Notes: generated by a model not told the origin, from the letters alone. Positions 29,280 to 38,134 are shown, counted from the stretch's first letter. The stretch: 38,920 nucleotides of DNA from JBMOMT01 sp049324835 (GCA_049324835.1 JBMOMT010000072.1:1-38920); one strand, 5' to 3'. Numbers and translations are program-made.

Positions 29280-30263
29280 TTAGCTGTACACGATTCTTGG
29301 ATCGGCGATAGCCAGGACAATGTCGGCGAGCAGATTCGAAAGCAACAGCATCAGCACCATGATGAGCAGGATCGTCCCCGACAGATACATATCCTGGGTC
29401 AACAAGCCGTGCAAATAGATCGGACCCAGGGTGGGCAACATCATGACAATGCCCACCAGCGATGACTGGTTGATGACTTTGGGGATCTCCAGGGCCATGA
29501 CGCTGATCATCGGGTTGATGGCCAGCCGCACGGCATATTTGTTGATCACCTTCCGCTCCGCAAGCCCCTTGGCCCGCGCCGTGGTGATGTGCTGCTGGCT
29601 CAGAACGTCCAGCATGTTGCTACGCATGATGCGCTGCAATTGCGCCGTGCTCGATAGGCCGAGGATGACCACAGCGGGTAGCAGGTGGATGAGGTAATCC
29701 TTGACTTTTTCCAGGCTAAAGGGCGCATTCTGCATCTCGCGCGATACGAGACCTCCCACGTCTACGTGCAAAACGGCGATGCCCAGAAACATCCACAGCA
29801 GCGCCAGGAGAAAGCCCGGCAGGCACAGCCCAAGAAAGCCCAGCGCCGACAGCGCATGGTCGCCAATCGAATACTGGTGCGTGGCCGAATAGATACCAAT
29901 CGGGATGGAGACGGCCACCATAAAGACCAACGATAGAAGTCCAATGTAGAGGGTGAAAGCGAGCTTGTTAGCCACCACGTTCCACACCGGGGCGTTGTAG
30001 GACAGCGACCAGCCGAAATCCAGCTTGGGCCAGCCCTTGATCCATTTCCAATACTGGACGTAGAGAGGCTGATCCAGGCCATAGATCTCTTGCAGCTTTT
30101 GGATGGTTTCCTTGTTTTGGCCGCCGCCGGTGGCAGCGACCTCGGCCTGGAGCGTGGTGAAAAAATCGCCCGGCGGCAACTGGATAATGATAAAGGTGAT
30201 GATAGAGATAAGAACAAGAGTCGGGATCATGGCCAATAGACGTCTTAGAATATAAGCTAACAT
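29280..30263 (-). CDS. ABC transporter permease, DppB type
   Basis: 327 residues from the ATG at 30263, with AAAGGAGTAGGAG ahead. TM1 is at residues 8-29 (LLAMIPTLVLISIITFIII), then the usual DppB features IYGLDQPLYVQYWKWIKGW and FGWSLSYNAPVW, with five further TM segments and the coupling loop SQQHITTARAKGLAERKVIN. It ends SNLLADIVLAIADPRIVYS, typical of the family. It forms the membrane channel with the DppC-type subunit. Confidence 0.93.
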   Translation of the reverse strand: MLAYILRRLLAMIPTLVLISIITFIIIQLPPGDFFTTLQAEVAATGGGQNKETIQKLQEIYGLDQPLYVQYWKWIKGWPKLDFGWSLSYNAPVWNVVANKLAFTLYIGLLSLVFMVAVSIPIGIYSATHQYSIGDHALSALGFLGLCLPGFLLALLWMFLGIAVLHVDVGGLVSREMQNAPFSLEKVKDYLIHLLPAVVILGLSSTAQLQRIMRSNMLDVLSQQHITTARAKGLAERKVINKYAVRLAINPMISVMALEIPKVINQSSLVGIVMMLPTLGPIYLHGLLTQDMYLSGTILLIMVLMLLLSNLLADIVLAIADPRIVYS

Positions 30264-30324
30264 CTCCTACTCCTTTGTACCCTACGCCCGTCTATCGCCC
30301 GCCTCACGTCCCCCCCAGGCGTTC

Positions 30325-30378
30325 CGTCCTCCTGAGCGGAGCAAAGGATCTCCACTCCGCCCAGAGTGATACAGTGAC
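30325..30378. repeat. Diverged copy of the TGTCATTCTGAG element
   Basis: cctcctgagcggagcaaagg then atctccactccgcccagagt and gatacagtgaca. It shares the ctgagcg, ggatct and gtgaca elements with the copies at 17629 and 38059 but is shorter and more decayed. It lies between the binding-protein and permease genes. Confidence 0.5.
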
Positions 30379-30388
30379 AGGTTTCGTG

Positions 30389-30426
30389 GGAGGAGCCCGC
30401 GCAAAAAACTCTGCGCAGGCCCCTCC
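30389..30426 (-). other. Stem-loop after the solute-binding protein gene
   Basis: GGAGGAGCCCGCGCA (30389-30403) and TGCGCAGGCCCCTCC (30412-30426) pair in 13 of 15 positions around an eight-base loop, 13 bases beyond the binding-protein stop on the minus strand. Such intercistronic stems commonly protect the binding-protein message and leave less permease transcript. No T-run follows on the transcribed side, so full termination is unlikely. Confidence 0.55.
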
Positions 30427-30438
30427 GGGTTGCTTGTG

Positions 30439-32427
30439 CTAGTGCGGGTCCATCCAGTAGTGGCTGGGGTCCTGGGTGCCGGGTGTCATGATGATCCAGT
30501 CGGAGGTGTGGTCCTCGCCGACGTTGTGGAAATAGTTCTTGACAACGACGGGGCCGGGCGACTCGCCGCAGGTCTGGATGACGTTGAGGTTCGTCGTGGT
30601 CAGGCGCACCATCTCTTTGCCGATCTTGAGCTGCTCAGCCGGATCGACGGTGGCCCGATACTGGTCATAGAGGTCCATCATCTTTTTCAGCTCGGCGTTC
30701 GGCGCTTCGCCTTCCTTGCCGGCAGTCTTGTACCAGATGCCAAAGGCCGGTGCCATCCACGATCGCTCGTCAAACGGCATTTGGTAGATGGGGTCGACCA
30801 TGGGCACCAGGCCTCGGTCGGTGGTCCACACGCCGATCATGACCTCGTTGGCGCAGGCCTTGGGCCAGTAGACGTCGCGGCTCATGGTCTCCACCCGGGT
30901 GTCGAGACCGACGGCCCGCCACCACTCGGCCACCAGTTCGACGCCGTCGTACTGGGAGCCGGAGGTGTAGGAGGTCTCGATGACGAGCTGGAGCGGCGAA
31001 CCGTCGGCAAAGGTGCGTTTGCCATCGGCGCCCACCGGCAGCCCGATCTCGTCCAGCAGCGACATGGCCAGGGTCGGGTCATACTCGCCATAGATGTTGG
31101 CAATGTCGGGCTGGTAGAGGGCCGAGTCCTTGACGACGCTGATCGTCTGCGGCACAGCCTGGCCCAGGAAGAGAATCTCGTTGATGGTGTCGCGGTCGAT
31201 GGCCTGCGACAGGGCCTGGCGGAATGTAAAGTTTTGCAACAGCTCGCGGTAGGCCGGATCGCTGTAACTCTGGTTGGGGAAGAAAGTCAGGCCGGAGGCC
31301 TGGGCCTGGGGCCAGAGGAACATGTGATAGTCGCCCGCTTCGGCCTGCTCCTGGTAGACCGGGTACTGGGAAAGCTGGATGCCCCGGTGCTGCATGTCGA
31401 TCTTGCCGGCCAGGGCCAGGGTGTTGATGGCCGTGTTGTCCTCGACCAGGTAAAAGTAAACCTGGTCGATGTAGGGCAGTTGGTTGCCCTCCACGTCCAC
31501 CTTCCAGTAGTAGGGGTTGCGGGTGGCGACCATGTGATCCCCGCCCTCTTGCCACTCGGTGATCCGCCAGGGAGTCATCGCCGGGCGCTCTGGGTTATAT
31601 TCCCAGGCCTTGGCCTCAAAGTCCTGATAGGTGGCATTCGAGTTGTATTTGGGATGGAATTCCTCCAGGTAGTGCCGGGGGGCAAAGAAGCCAAAACGCT
31701 CAAAGCCCAGCGGCCACTGGTTGCCGTGGAAGGCCAGGCCCACCGTCTCGGCCAGGCCGTTCGGCCCGGTAAATTTGAGCGTGATGGTGGTGTCGTCGAT
31801 CTTTTCCAACGTCATCGGCTCGCCGCCGACCACCCACTCGGCGTGGGGGGCCGGCGTGATGTTGGTATCGTTTTCGATATCATCCCACCAAAACGTGATG
31901 TCGTCCACGGTAAAGGGTGCGCCATCGGACCACTTGAGTCCCTGGCGCAGGTAGAGGGTCAGTTCCTTGCCGTCGGCAGACCACTCCCACCTTTCGGCCA
32001 GGCCCGGCTGAACCGAATCTTTGGGGTCGCGCGGCCAGCGCAGCACGGGTTCGTAGACGATGCGCCCGTAGCAGTGAAAGTCGTTGATGCCCCGCCAGCC
32101 ACGGTACCAGGTGCCGCCGTATTGGCCCACTGACTTGACGGGCAGGACCATCAACGGATTCTCGGGCAGGCGCTCTTCCACCGACGGCAACTCGCCCTTG
32201 GCCACCATCTCGGCCAACTGCGGCGCCTCGCTGTACTTGGAAGGCAGTTCCGGGGTCACTTCGACAACCTTTTCGACCTCTTTGGTCACAACCTTTTCGA
32301 CTTCTTTGGTCACAACCTTTTCGACCACCTGGGGCTCCGGGGTGCTACAGGCCGAAAGAGTCACAGCGAGCACCAGGATGACGCCGACGGCGGCGCGCCA
32401 CGCAGTTTTCGTCTTGGAGTCGAACAT
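30439..32427 (-). CDS. Lipoprotein solute-binding protein, family 5 (oligosaccharide/peptide type)
   Basis: 662 residues from the ATG at 32427, with AAAGGGAGG ahead. The signal peptide is lipoprotein type: basic MFDSKTKTAWR, hydrophobic AAVGVILVLAVTL, lipobox LSAC at about 24-27. A linker of repeated EKVVTKEV units follows (about 33-55), common in Chloroflexi lipoproteins. The family 5 fold is marked by YEPVLRWPRDPKDSVQPGLA, LRQGLKWSDGAPFTVDDITF, FRQALSQAIDRDTINEILFL and the late WMAPAFGIWY. It would sit outside the membrane and deliver substrate to the DppBCDF-type transporter. In this locus the cargo is probably a pectic or rhamnogalacturonan oligosaccharide. Family 5 proteins also carry such sugars in Thermotoga and archaea. 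Confidence 0.92.
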   Translation of the reverse strand: MFDSKTKTAWRAAVGVILVLAVTLSACSTPEPQVVEKVVTKEVEKVVTKEVEKVVEVTPELPSKYSEAPQLAEMVAKGELPSVEERLPENPLMVLPVKSVGQYGGTWYRGWRGINDFHCYGRIVYEPVLRWPRDPKDSVQPGLAERWEWSADGKELTLYLRQGLKWSDGAPFTVDDITFWWDDIENDTNITPAPHAEWVVGGEPMTLEKIDDTTITLKFTGPNGLAETVGLAFHGNQWPLGFERFGFFAPRHYLEEFHPKYNSNATYQDFEAKAWEYNPERPAMTPWRITEWQEGGDHMVATRNPYYWKVDVEGNQLPYIDQVYFYLVEDNTAINTLALAGKIDMQHRGIQLSQYPVYQEQAEAGDYHMFLWPQAQASGLTFFPNQSYSDPAYRELLQNFTFRQALSQAIDRDTINEILFLGQAVPQTISVVKDSALYQPDIANIYGEYDPTLAMSLLDEIGLPVGADGKRTFADGSPLQLVIETSYTSGSQYDGVELVAEWWRAVGLDTRVETMSRDVYWPKACANEVMIGVWTTDRGLVPMVDPIYQMPFDERSWMAPAFGIWYKTAGKEGEAPNAELKKMMDLYDQYRATVDPAEQLKIGKEMVRLTTTNLNVIQTCGESPGPVVVKNYFHNVGEDHTSDWIIMTPGTQDPSHYWMDPH

Positions 32428-32466
32428 TTTTTCCTCCCTTTCATAAAATCATTTGATACAATCAGC

Positions 32467-32493
32467 CCTGTGAGGAGCTTGTCTCTTCACAGG
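32467..32493. promoter_or_regulatory. Inverted repeat upstream of the transporter operon
   Basis: CCTGTGA (32467-32473) and TCACAGG (32487-32493) are perfect arms 13 bases apart, 40 bases before the binding-protein ATG on the minus strand. It may be a regulator site or a leader stem. It does not match the GTGAGCGCTCAC palindrome ahead of the lacI-type gene. No clear -35/-10 pair could be fixed here. Confidence 0.35.
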
Positions 32494-32678
32494 CTCGGGA
32501 TGCAGGTCTGGTTTCCTTCCGAGTCGGGGTAAAAGCGAACCAGCCCCCACCTTTGCACAACAGATCGGTTGCTTGTCTTACAGCACTCCCTCCTTTCTGC
32601 TCTCCTGCTTCAGTTTGTCAAGTCTTATCCATGCTTTGCCGAACCCAAAAGCTTGGCAAGTGTCGATAGCCAGAGTGA

Positions 32679-33677
32679 CTAGGGCGCGCTGGCACGAACG
32701 ATCAACTCTGTCTGGAGCACGATCTCTTGACATGCTTCCGTACAGCCATCGATCCGATCTAACAACAGTTGCATCGCCTGTGCCCCCAACTCGTGTCTCG
32801 GCACACGACATGTCGTCAGGGCCGGTGTCACAAGGGCCGCCAGGGGAATATCGTCGAATCCGACGATGGCCAGGTCTTCCGGCACATGGCGGCCCAACTC
32901 CACACAGGCCAACAGGGCACCGACGGCCACCAGGTCGTTGTAGCAGAACAGGGCCGTCACCTCCGGGTGATCGGAGAGCAGGGCCAGGGCCGTCACCTTG
33001 CCACCTTCTACCTGGGATGAACAGGACCGATCCCAGGCCGGGGTGTATGGGATTCCCGCAGCAGCGAGCGCAGCACGATAGCCCACAGATCGCTGTTGGC
33101 CACTGTAGGAAGTCAAGGGTCCTGCCAAAAGGCCCACAGCTCTGTGTCCCGTCTGTACCAGGTGCTCAGTGGCTACGCGGGCGCCCTCTTGGTCGGCCAG
33201 CCGGATCACGCCACCGGCTGCTGCAAGCCAACGGTTGACCAGTACCACTGCCGGATGATGTTTCAGCGCGGCACACAACTCATCGTCGGGGAGTCGTGAA
33301 CTGCACAGCACCAGGCCATCGACGCGTTTTTTCTCCAACGCTTCCAGGATGACGAGCTCATTTTGTGGGCTCTCGTCTGTGTTGCACACAAAGACGTTGT
33401 GGTTCGCTGCGGATGCCCGGTCTTCGGCGCCACGGGCAACCTCGGAGAAGAAGGGATTGGCAATGTCGGGCACGACCAACCCAAGGGTACCGGTGCGCTG
33501 GGTGGCCAGCCCGCGGGCGATGCTGCTGGGGCAATATCCCAATCGCTCGATGACGTCCAGAACGCGCTGGCGAGTGGAAGGGCTGATCTCCCCTTTGTCG
33601 TTGATCACCCGCGAGACGGTCATCCTCGACACCCCTGCCTCACGCGCCACATCCGATATGGTCACACGATCAGCCAC
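32679..33677 (-). CDS. LacI/GalR-family transcription regulator
   Basis: 332 residues from the GTG at 33677, preceded by AAAGGGTGG. An ATG 93 bases further up would run through the operator palindrome and lacks family similarity, so GTG is preferred. The N-terminal HTH is VTISDVAREAGVSRMTVSRV with INDKGEISPSTRQRVLDVIE and the hinge YCPSSIARGLATQRT. The sugar-binding domain follows: TLGLVVPDIANPFFSEVARG, VDGLVLCSS, AVGLLAGPL, TALFCYNDLVAVG, LAIVGFDDIPLAA, ALTTCRVPRHELG. Such proteins leave DNA when they bind a sugar or sugar acid. It is the first gene of the minus-strand pectin locus, 252 bases ahead of the binding-protein gene, and is the obvious local repressor. Confidence 0.92.
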   Translation of the reverse strand: MADRVTISDVAREAGVSRMTVSRVINDKGEISPSTRQRVLDVIERLGYCPSSIARGLATQRTGTLGLVVPDIANPFFSEVARGAEDRASAANHNVFVCNTDESPQNELVILEALEKKRVDGLVLCSSRLPDDELCAALKHHPAVVLVNRWLAAAGGVIRLADQEGARVATEHLVQTGHRAVGLLAGPLTSYSGQQRSVGYRAALAAAGIPYTPAWDRSCSSQVEGGKVTALALLSDHPEVTALFCYNDLVAVGALLACVELGRHVPEDLAIVGFDDIPLAALVTPALTTCRVPRHELGAQAMQLLLDRIDGCTEACQEIVLQTELIVRASAP

Positions 33678-33696
33678 TGGCCACCCTTTCTCGATT

Positions 33697-33724
33697 CGTG
33701 AGCGCTCACGTGAGCGATAACAAC
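33697..33724. promoter_or_regulatory. LacI-type operator ahead of the lacI-family gene
   Basis: CGTGAGCGCTCACG (33697-33710) is a perfect 14-bp palindrome with the central CG typical of LacI-family operators. It runs directly into GTGAGCGATAACAAC (33710-33724), close to a lac operator half (GTGAGCGGATAACAA). It lies 19 bases upstream of the GTG start, pointing to autoregulation. This position also argues against the longer start. Confidence 0.7.
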
Positions 33725-34185
33725 ACTGTAACACACGGTCATTGGACTTTGGCGCACAATCCTTGGACAAAACCGTCCTGTAACTGCTCGGCCTGTCATT
33801 CCTTCGGCGAGCTCAGCACAGGTCTGGGTGAAACAAAGAATCCCACGTTGTGGGAAACGAAACTCTGCGCTTCGTTCAGGGTGATATGGAAAGCGTCCAA
33901 CCTCACAGAGGCTGAAATCCTTGACATAGGAAATTCTGTAACTGCTCACCCTCTCGCAGGCTCTTGGGGCGCGGCATTGCCGTGCCCCTAAAGTCTCTGC
34001 GCCCTCTGCGTCTCTGGGGTGAGACAAACTTGTCGGTTTGAGGCAAAGCTTTGTTAGGCAGTTACGCGCACACTATGAAAGGATCTCGCACTCTTGAAAT
34101 GGGACAGGTGTTTGAAACATGGAGGGGAAAAAGGCCGAGTTTTCCAGAATTTATGGGTCACGGCTGTGAGGCAAAGAGCGTTTTT
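33725..34185. other. Intergenic region made largely of interspersed repeats
   Basis: No convincing gene. It contains the decayed TGTCATT-type element at 33794-33886 (with cgaaactctgcgcttcgttc and a cccac-gtt-gtggg hairpin). It also has two taactgctc starts (33781, 33941), a ggcattgccgtgcccct palindrome scrap at about 33978, and a ctctgcgccctctgcgtctc run at about 33995. The last is another frequent intergenic repeat type. No terminator could be fixed for the hybrid regulator ending at 34186. Confidence 0.5.
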
Positions 34186-37100
34186 CTATTTCGACTGTTC
34201 GCGGCAGGCAGTGGGTGATTGACCCGTCACCTTGCGAAACACCCGGCTAAAGTAGGCCGGGTCTTTGAATCCAACCTGCCGGGCGACCGTCGCGATGTCG
34301 TCGTTCGTATGGCGCAATCGCTCCATGGCTTGCAAGGTGCGGTAGCGATTCAAGTACTCCCAGGGTGAAATGCCCAGTTCCTGACGAAATACGCGGCTGA
34401 GGTAATCGTCACTGACGTCGACCGCAGTGGCAATCTCCCAGCGGGAGAGAGAGCGATTGTAGTTCCGATGAAAATAGGCGACGGCCCGCTTGACCAGGGC
34501 ACTGGTGTGTTGTGGCAGCGCATCCGTGCCGAACAGGATCCGGTGCAGAGACGCCACCAATTCAGCTGTGGATAGCATGCCTTTGCTTTGCAATGTGACC
34601 AACGCGTGCTGTTCGATGCGCTTGATGTCATCCAGAGCAAGTACCCGATTGCTCAGGATCAGGACAGGCACCCGCCGCGTCGGACCGTTATGGCGCATCC
34701 AATCCAGCACGTCAAAGCCATCCATCTCTGGCATCAAAAGATCCAGGATCACCAGGCTGGGTGTCATCTCTGCCATATGCGCCACGGCAGCAGCGCCGTC
34801 AGCGGCAGTGCAGATGGCATACCCAGGGCATCCCCTGGTCACTATTTCCCGGTAAAGAGCGAGTATCTGGGGATCGTCATCCACGACGAGGATCGGACCA
34901 GCATCTGCGGAGGGACAAATGCTATTGATGGCCTCCATCAAGGTGTCACCATTCATCGGCTTGACAACAAAGTTGGTCATGCCGATGCTCAGGTGCGTCT
35001 GTTTGCCCGATCCCTGACCATACAGGATAAAGGGCGCCTGGCACAGCCGGGGATGATTCCGTAGCCGCCGGATGACCTGCCAGTCGCCGGGATTGGCATC
35101 GGCCAGATCCCACGCCAGAGCCACCGGCCGCCCGTTCTGCATGATCGCATCCAGGTCGTCGCCCGATTGAAGGCACTGCATTGCCAGTCCCTGGCGTTGA
35201 CTGAACTCGACGATCTCGACTGCCGGTTGTCGGCGGGACGAGATCAGGAGCAAAACGGGCTGGACCGCCGCACAGCGATCGCCCGGCCGATCGTTCAAGG
35301 TAGGTAGCGGCAAGTAGACGTGAAATGTGCTGCCCTGCCCCGGCTGGCTTTCCAACTCCATGACCCCCCGGTGCAGAGCCACCAATCGACGGGTGATGGA
35401 CAGGCCCAACCCTGCTCCTTGCAGCCTTCGGTTTGTATGATCGGCTGTGATGAAAGGCTCAAAGATGCGCTCCTGCATGTCCGGCGCAATACCGGGCCCC
35501 GTGTCCTGCACCCAGATGTGCAAATGCAAAGGTGTTACTGCGGCTCCCAGTAAAACCTGGCCCTGCTCGACGAACTTGGCAGCATTGCTCAGCAGGTTGA
35601 GCAGAATCTGACGCAGTCGTACCGGATCGGCTCGTATCGTCGGCAATCGATTGGGCAGGCACAGGTGCCAGGTGACGTTGCTGCGAGATGCAGTGGCTGC
35701 CATACTGTGAAAGGCGTCTTCCAACAACGATCCAGGGTCCAAGAACTCCAGGTACAGGTCGAGTTCGCCGATCTCGGCCCGTGAGAGGTCCAGCAGGTCA
35801 TTGATGACCCGCAGTTGATGCTCGGCACTGTGATGAATGTGTGCCAGTTCCTTCAGCAATTCCTCAGGCAAGGCCGTTCCATGAAGGGTAGGCGTACTCA
35901 ATACCTCCCGTGTGCAACCGATGATCACGTTCAGGGGGGTGCGCAGTTCGTGGCTTACGTTGGCCAGCAAGCGCGTCTTGAGCCGGTCCGCTTTCTCGGC
36001 GGCCGCCTGGGCCTGGCGTGTTTCGTCCAACAGCAGCGCTCCCTTTAAAGAACTGCTGATCTGCCCACGCAGCACCTCATAGATCGTCCCATCCTTGGGT
36101 CCGACCTCAAACAGGGCGAACCCAAGCGGCTCTTCACGGAAATAAAGCGGTTCGACCACCCAACTGTAGGGCCTGCCGGGTCGATGGAGGTCTGAAATGT
36201 CGACAGGCGCCAGTTGATCGGAAGGGAAGCTGCGCTCATCTGGCTTCCACTCGATGCGTCCCCGCGCATCGCAGCCCAGGATCGACCGCGACCGCCCGGT
36301 GGGGTTTTGCGGGTCCTCGTACAACGACAGGTAACAACACTCGATTCCCAATCTGGGCAGGTCGCGAGCCAGCACATCCACCAGTTCTGTCACGTCAAAG
36401 GCGGTGACCAGGGCCTGGCTGATCTGTCGCAAGGCTTTAGACTGGTGGGACTGCTGGACCATCTGGTGGCCTCTGGCTCGTAGCGCCGCCTCTCCGACCA
36501 GCACTCGTGCCTGGCTCCACAGGTTTTCGGCCCGGCGAAGGGTTTTGCCATCGGCATCGCCGCAGCAGGGCAGCACGGCGCGGCGCAGAGCCGATAACAC
36601 GTCCTGCCAGTCCTGTACGGGGGCATCGGCCAACATGGTCTGGCGCAGCACGAGATCCAATTGCTGCAAAAAGGCGTTCTCTGCTGCCGGGTCGCTCACC
36701 AGACTGTCGGCGAAGGAGTCCAGCAATTGAGCGGCCCATTTGGCAGCCAGTCCTTTGGCAACCGCTTCTCCCGCCTGCTCCAGGGCCTCCAGAATGTGCC
36801 CTCGCCGGGTGGCAAGGGCGTTCGCCAGGGTACTTGGCGCCAGCTCAAGCGTTGGATCGGCGGCGGCCCGGACCAACGAGGGGAGTTGGCAACCACACGA
36901 GCGGCGTATCTTTAATTTAGCCGGCAGCACCACCTGATCCGGCACCGACGCGCCTGTCAGCAGGGCCAGCAGCATCTCGACCGCTCTCCGGCCCTGTTCG
37001 TAGAACGGCAATCGTACCGAGGTCAGCGGTGGCGTGACAAATCGGCTCTCAAGAACATCGTTGAACCCTACCAGGGCAACTGACTCGGGAACCTTGATGC

Positions 37101-37851
37101 CGCGCGTTTGCAGTTCTGCCAGAGCACCCAGGGCCGGCAGATCGCTGACCGTCACCACTGCCTCAAAGTCGAGTTGAGGGCGCAGATTCCGCTCATCGAG
37201 AAGCAGACGTATGCCTTCAACACCCGTGGTCAGACCAAACTCGGCGGCGGTGGTAACGAGACGGGGATCAAAGGGGATGCCGTAGCCTGCCAGAGCATCG
37301 GCATAGGCCCGGTATCGTTCCTGGGCATAATAGTGGCCCTCAGGCCCGCGGATAAACGCCAGACGGCGGCAGCCGTGAACCTCGACCAGGTGGGCGATCA
37401 GACCGCGCATGCCCTGGTAGCTGTCGATCAATACCGATGGAATGTTTTCCATCGGCAGCGTGATGCTGACCATCGGCAGAGGGTGGTAGCGACGGAAAAA
37501 ACTCTGCAGTTGATCGCGCTCAGGGGAACCGCTCAGTGAGGAGGCCCAACTGATCAGGCCATGCACAGTCCGGGTGTTCACCAGATCGTAGACGATATTG
37601 GCTGGCGAGGAGCCATCCACGGCGTCACGCAAAGTCTCCCCGACAAATGCGATCAGGTTGACGTTTTGCTCCTGCGCCGCATCCAATATGCCAGTCCACA
37701 ATGCCTGGCTGACAGCATCACCGATACGAGGAGTCAGATAGCCGATGGTAAGACGGGAGTGGTTCAACTCGACATGGTGATCGTCCGATGCTGCGAGAAT
37801 TTCAGCTTCCTTCATGGCCCTTGCTTCGCGTTCCAAAGCTGCGCCACACAT
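34186..37851 (-). CDS. Hybrid regulator: LacI-type sensor, histidine kinase, two receivers, AraC DNA-binding domain
   Basis: 1221 residues from the ATG at 37851 (AAAGGAC ahead; an ATG 12 codons in is possible). No TM or signal peptide, so cytosolic. Residues 35-320 resemble the sugar-binding half of LacI/GalR proteins (LTIGYLTPRIGD, RLAFIRGPEGHYYAQERYRA, VALVGFNDVLESRF) and end at RRSCGCQ. A GAF-like stretch spans about 480-620. The kinase has H-box NVSHELRTPLNVII (His ~632), N-box LLNLLSNAAKF, DTGPGIAPDMQERIFEPF and GAGLGLSITRRLVALH. A first receiver (870-985) is degenerate. The second (985-1105) is intact (VVDDDP, LVILDLLMPEMDG with Asp ~1037, ILSN, SKG). The AraC domain at 1118-1221 ends VGFKDPAYFSRVFRKVTGQS. 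It is probably a one-protein two-component system that senses an intracellular sugar acid and controls the neighbouring locus. Confidence 0.92.
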   Translation of the reverse strand: MCGAALEREARAMKEAEILAASDDHHVELNHSRLTIGYLTPRIGDAVSQALWTGILDAAQEQNVNLIAFVGETLRDAVDGSSPANIVYDLVNTRTVHGLISWASSLSGSPERDQLQSFFRRYHPLPMVSITLPMENIPSVLIDSYQGMRGLIAHLVEVHGCRRLAFIRGPEGHYYAQERYRAYADALAGYGIPFDPRLVTTAAEFGLTTGVEGIRLLLDERNLRPQLDFEAVVTVSDLPALGALAELQTRGIKVPESVALVGFNDVLESRFVTPPLTSVRLPFYEQGRRAVEMLLALLTGASVPDQVVLPAKLKIRRSCGCQLPSLVRAAADPTLELAPSTLANALATRRGHILEALEQAGEAVAKGLAAKWAAQLLDSFADSLVSDPAAENAFLQQLDLVLRQTMLADAPVQDWQDVLSALRRAVLPCCGDADGKTLRRAENLWSQARVLVGEAALRARGHQMVQQSHQSKALRQISQALVTAFDVTELVDVLARDLPRLGIECCYLSLYEDPQNPTGRSRSILGCDARGRIEWKPDERSFPSDQLAPVDISDLHRPGRPYSWVVEPLYFREEPLGFALFEVGPKDGTIYEVLRGQISSSLKGALLLDETRQAQAAAEKADRLKTRLLANVSHELRTPLNVIIGCTREVLSTPTLHGTALPEELLKELAHIHHSAEHQLRVINDLLDLSRAEIGELDLYLEFLDPGSLLEDAFHSMAATASRSNVTWHLCLPNRLPTIRADPVRLRQILLNLLSNAAKFVEQGQVLLGAAVTPLHLHIWVQDTGPGIAPDMQERIFEPFITADHTNRRLQGAGLGLSITRRLVALHRGVMELESQPGQGSTFHVYLPLPTLNDRPGDRCAAVQPVLLLISSRRQPAVEIVEFSQRQGLAMQCLQSGDDLDAIMQNGRPVALAWDLADANPGDWQVIRRLRNHPRLCQAPFILYGQGSGKQTHLSIGMTNFVVKPMNGDTLMEAINSICPSADAGPILVVDDDPQILALYREIVTRGCPGYAICTAADGAAAVAHMAEMTPSLVILDLLMPEMDGFDVLDWMRHNGPTRRVPVLILSNRVLALDDIKRIEQHALVTLQSKGMLSTAELVASLHRILFGTDALPQHTSALVKRAVAYFHRNYNRSLSRWEIATAVDVSDDYLSRVFRQELGISPWEYLNRYRTLQAMERLRHTNDDIATVARQVGFKDPAYFSRVFRKVTGQSPTACREQSK

Positions 37852-37922
37852 CTGTCAGTCCTTTTTGCACCTGAAAGGCTCTCGGCCGCCGATCTTGTCG
37901 GCAGGACGATCTGGTGAGCGGT

Positions 37923-37951
37923 AGTATAGCATAGGTGAGTAGCACGGTCAA
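37923..37951 (-). promoter_or_regulatory. Sigma-70-type promoter of the hybrid regulator
   Basis: On the minus strand TTGACC (37951-37946) is followed after exactly 17 bases by TATACT (37928-37923), giving a leader of about 65 bases to the ATG at 37851. GTGAGCGGTA at 37914-37923 (plus strand) touches the -10 and resembles the lac-operator-like half-site at 33710. Confidence 0.65.
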
Positions 37952-38058
37952 GGCAGTTTTTCATCCAGGGCAGGGCAATCGCATCTTACTCCTGCGTGAC
38001 AAAAACTCTTTTGAGACGGCGCAATGAGTGCCTGAAGGCGCCACAAGGGCTTCGTTTC

Positions 38059-38134
38059 TGTCATTCTGAGTGACCAAAGGGAACGAAGAATCTCGCCATA
38101 GTGGAACGAGAGCCTTGCTTCGCTCAGGGTGACA
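38059..38134. repeat. TGTCATTCTGAG-type interspersed palindromic element
   Basis: 76 bases bounded by TGTCATTCTGAG and CTCAGGGTGACA, with gaacgaagaatct and gagccttgcttcg inside. It is very similar to the element at 17629-17706 and lies in the 37852-38262 interval, which holds no gene. Confidence 0.75.

Noticed and set aside
30430..32133. 567-codon plus-strand open frame opposite the binding-protein gene
   Set aside because: The minus strand encodes a complete lipoprotein with signal peptide; the plus-strand frame is compositional.
30439..32427. Peptide or nickel transport as the role of the family 5 transporter
   Set aside because: Every downstream gene of the locus handles uronates or pectic oligomers, so a sugar cargo is more likely, though not proven.
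33678..33770. Longer LacI-family protein starting at an ATG at 33770
   Set aside because: The extra 31 residues lack family similarity and would run through the palindromic operator; the GTG at 33677 fits the usual N-terminus.
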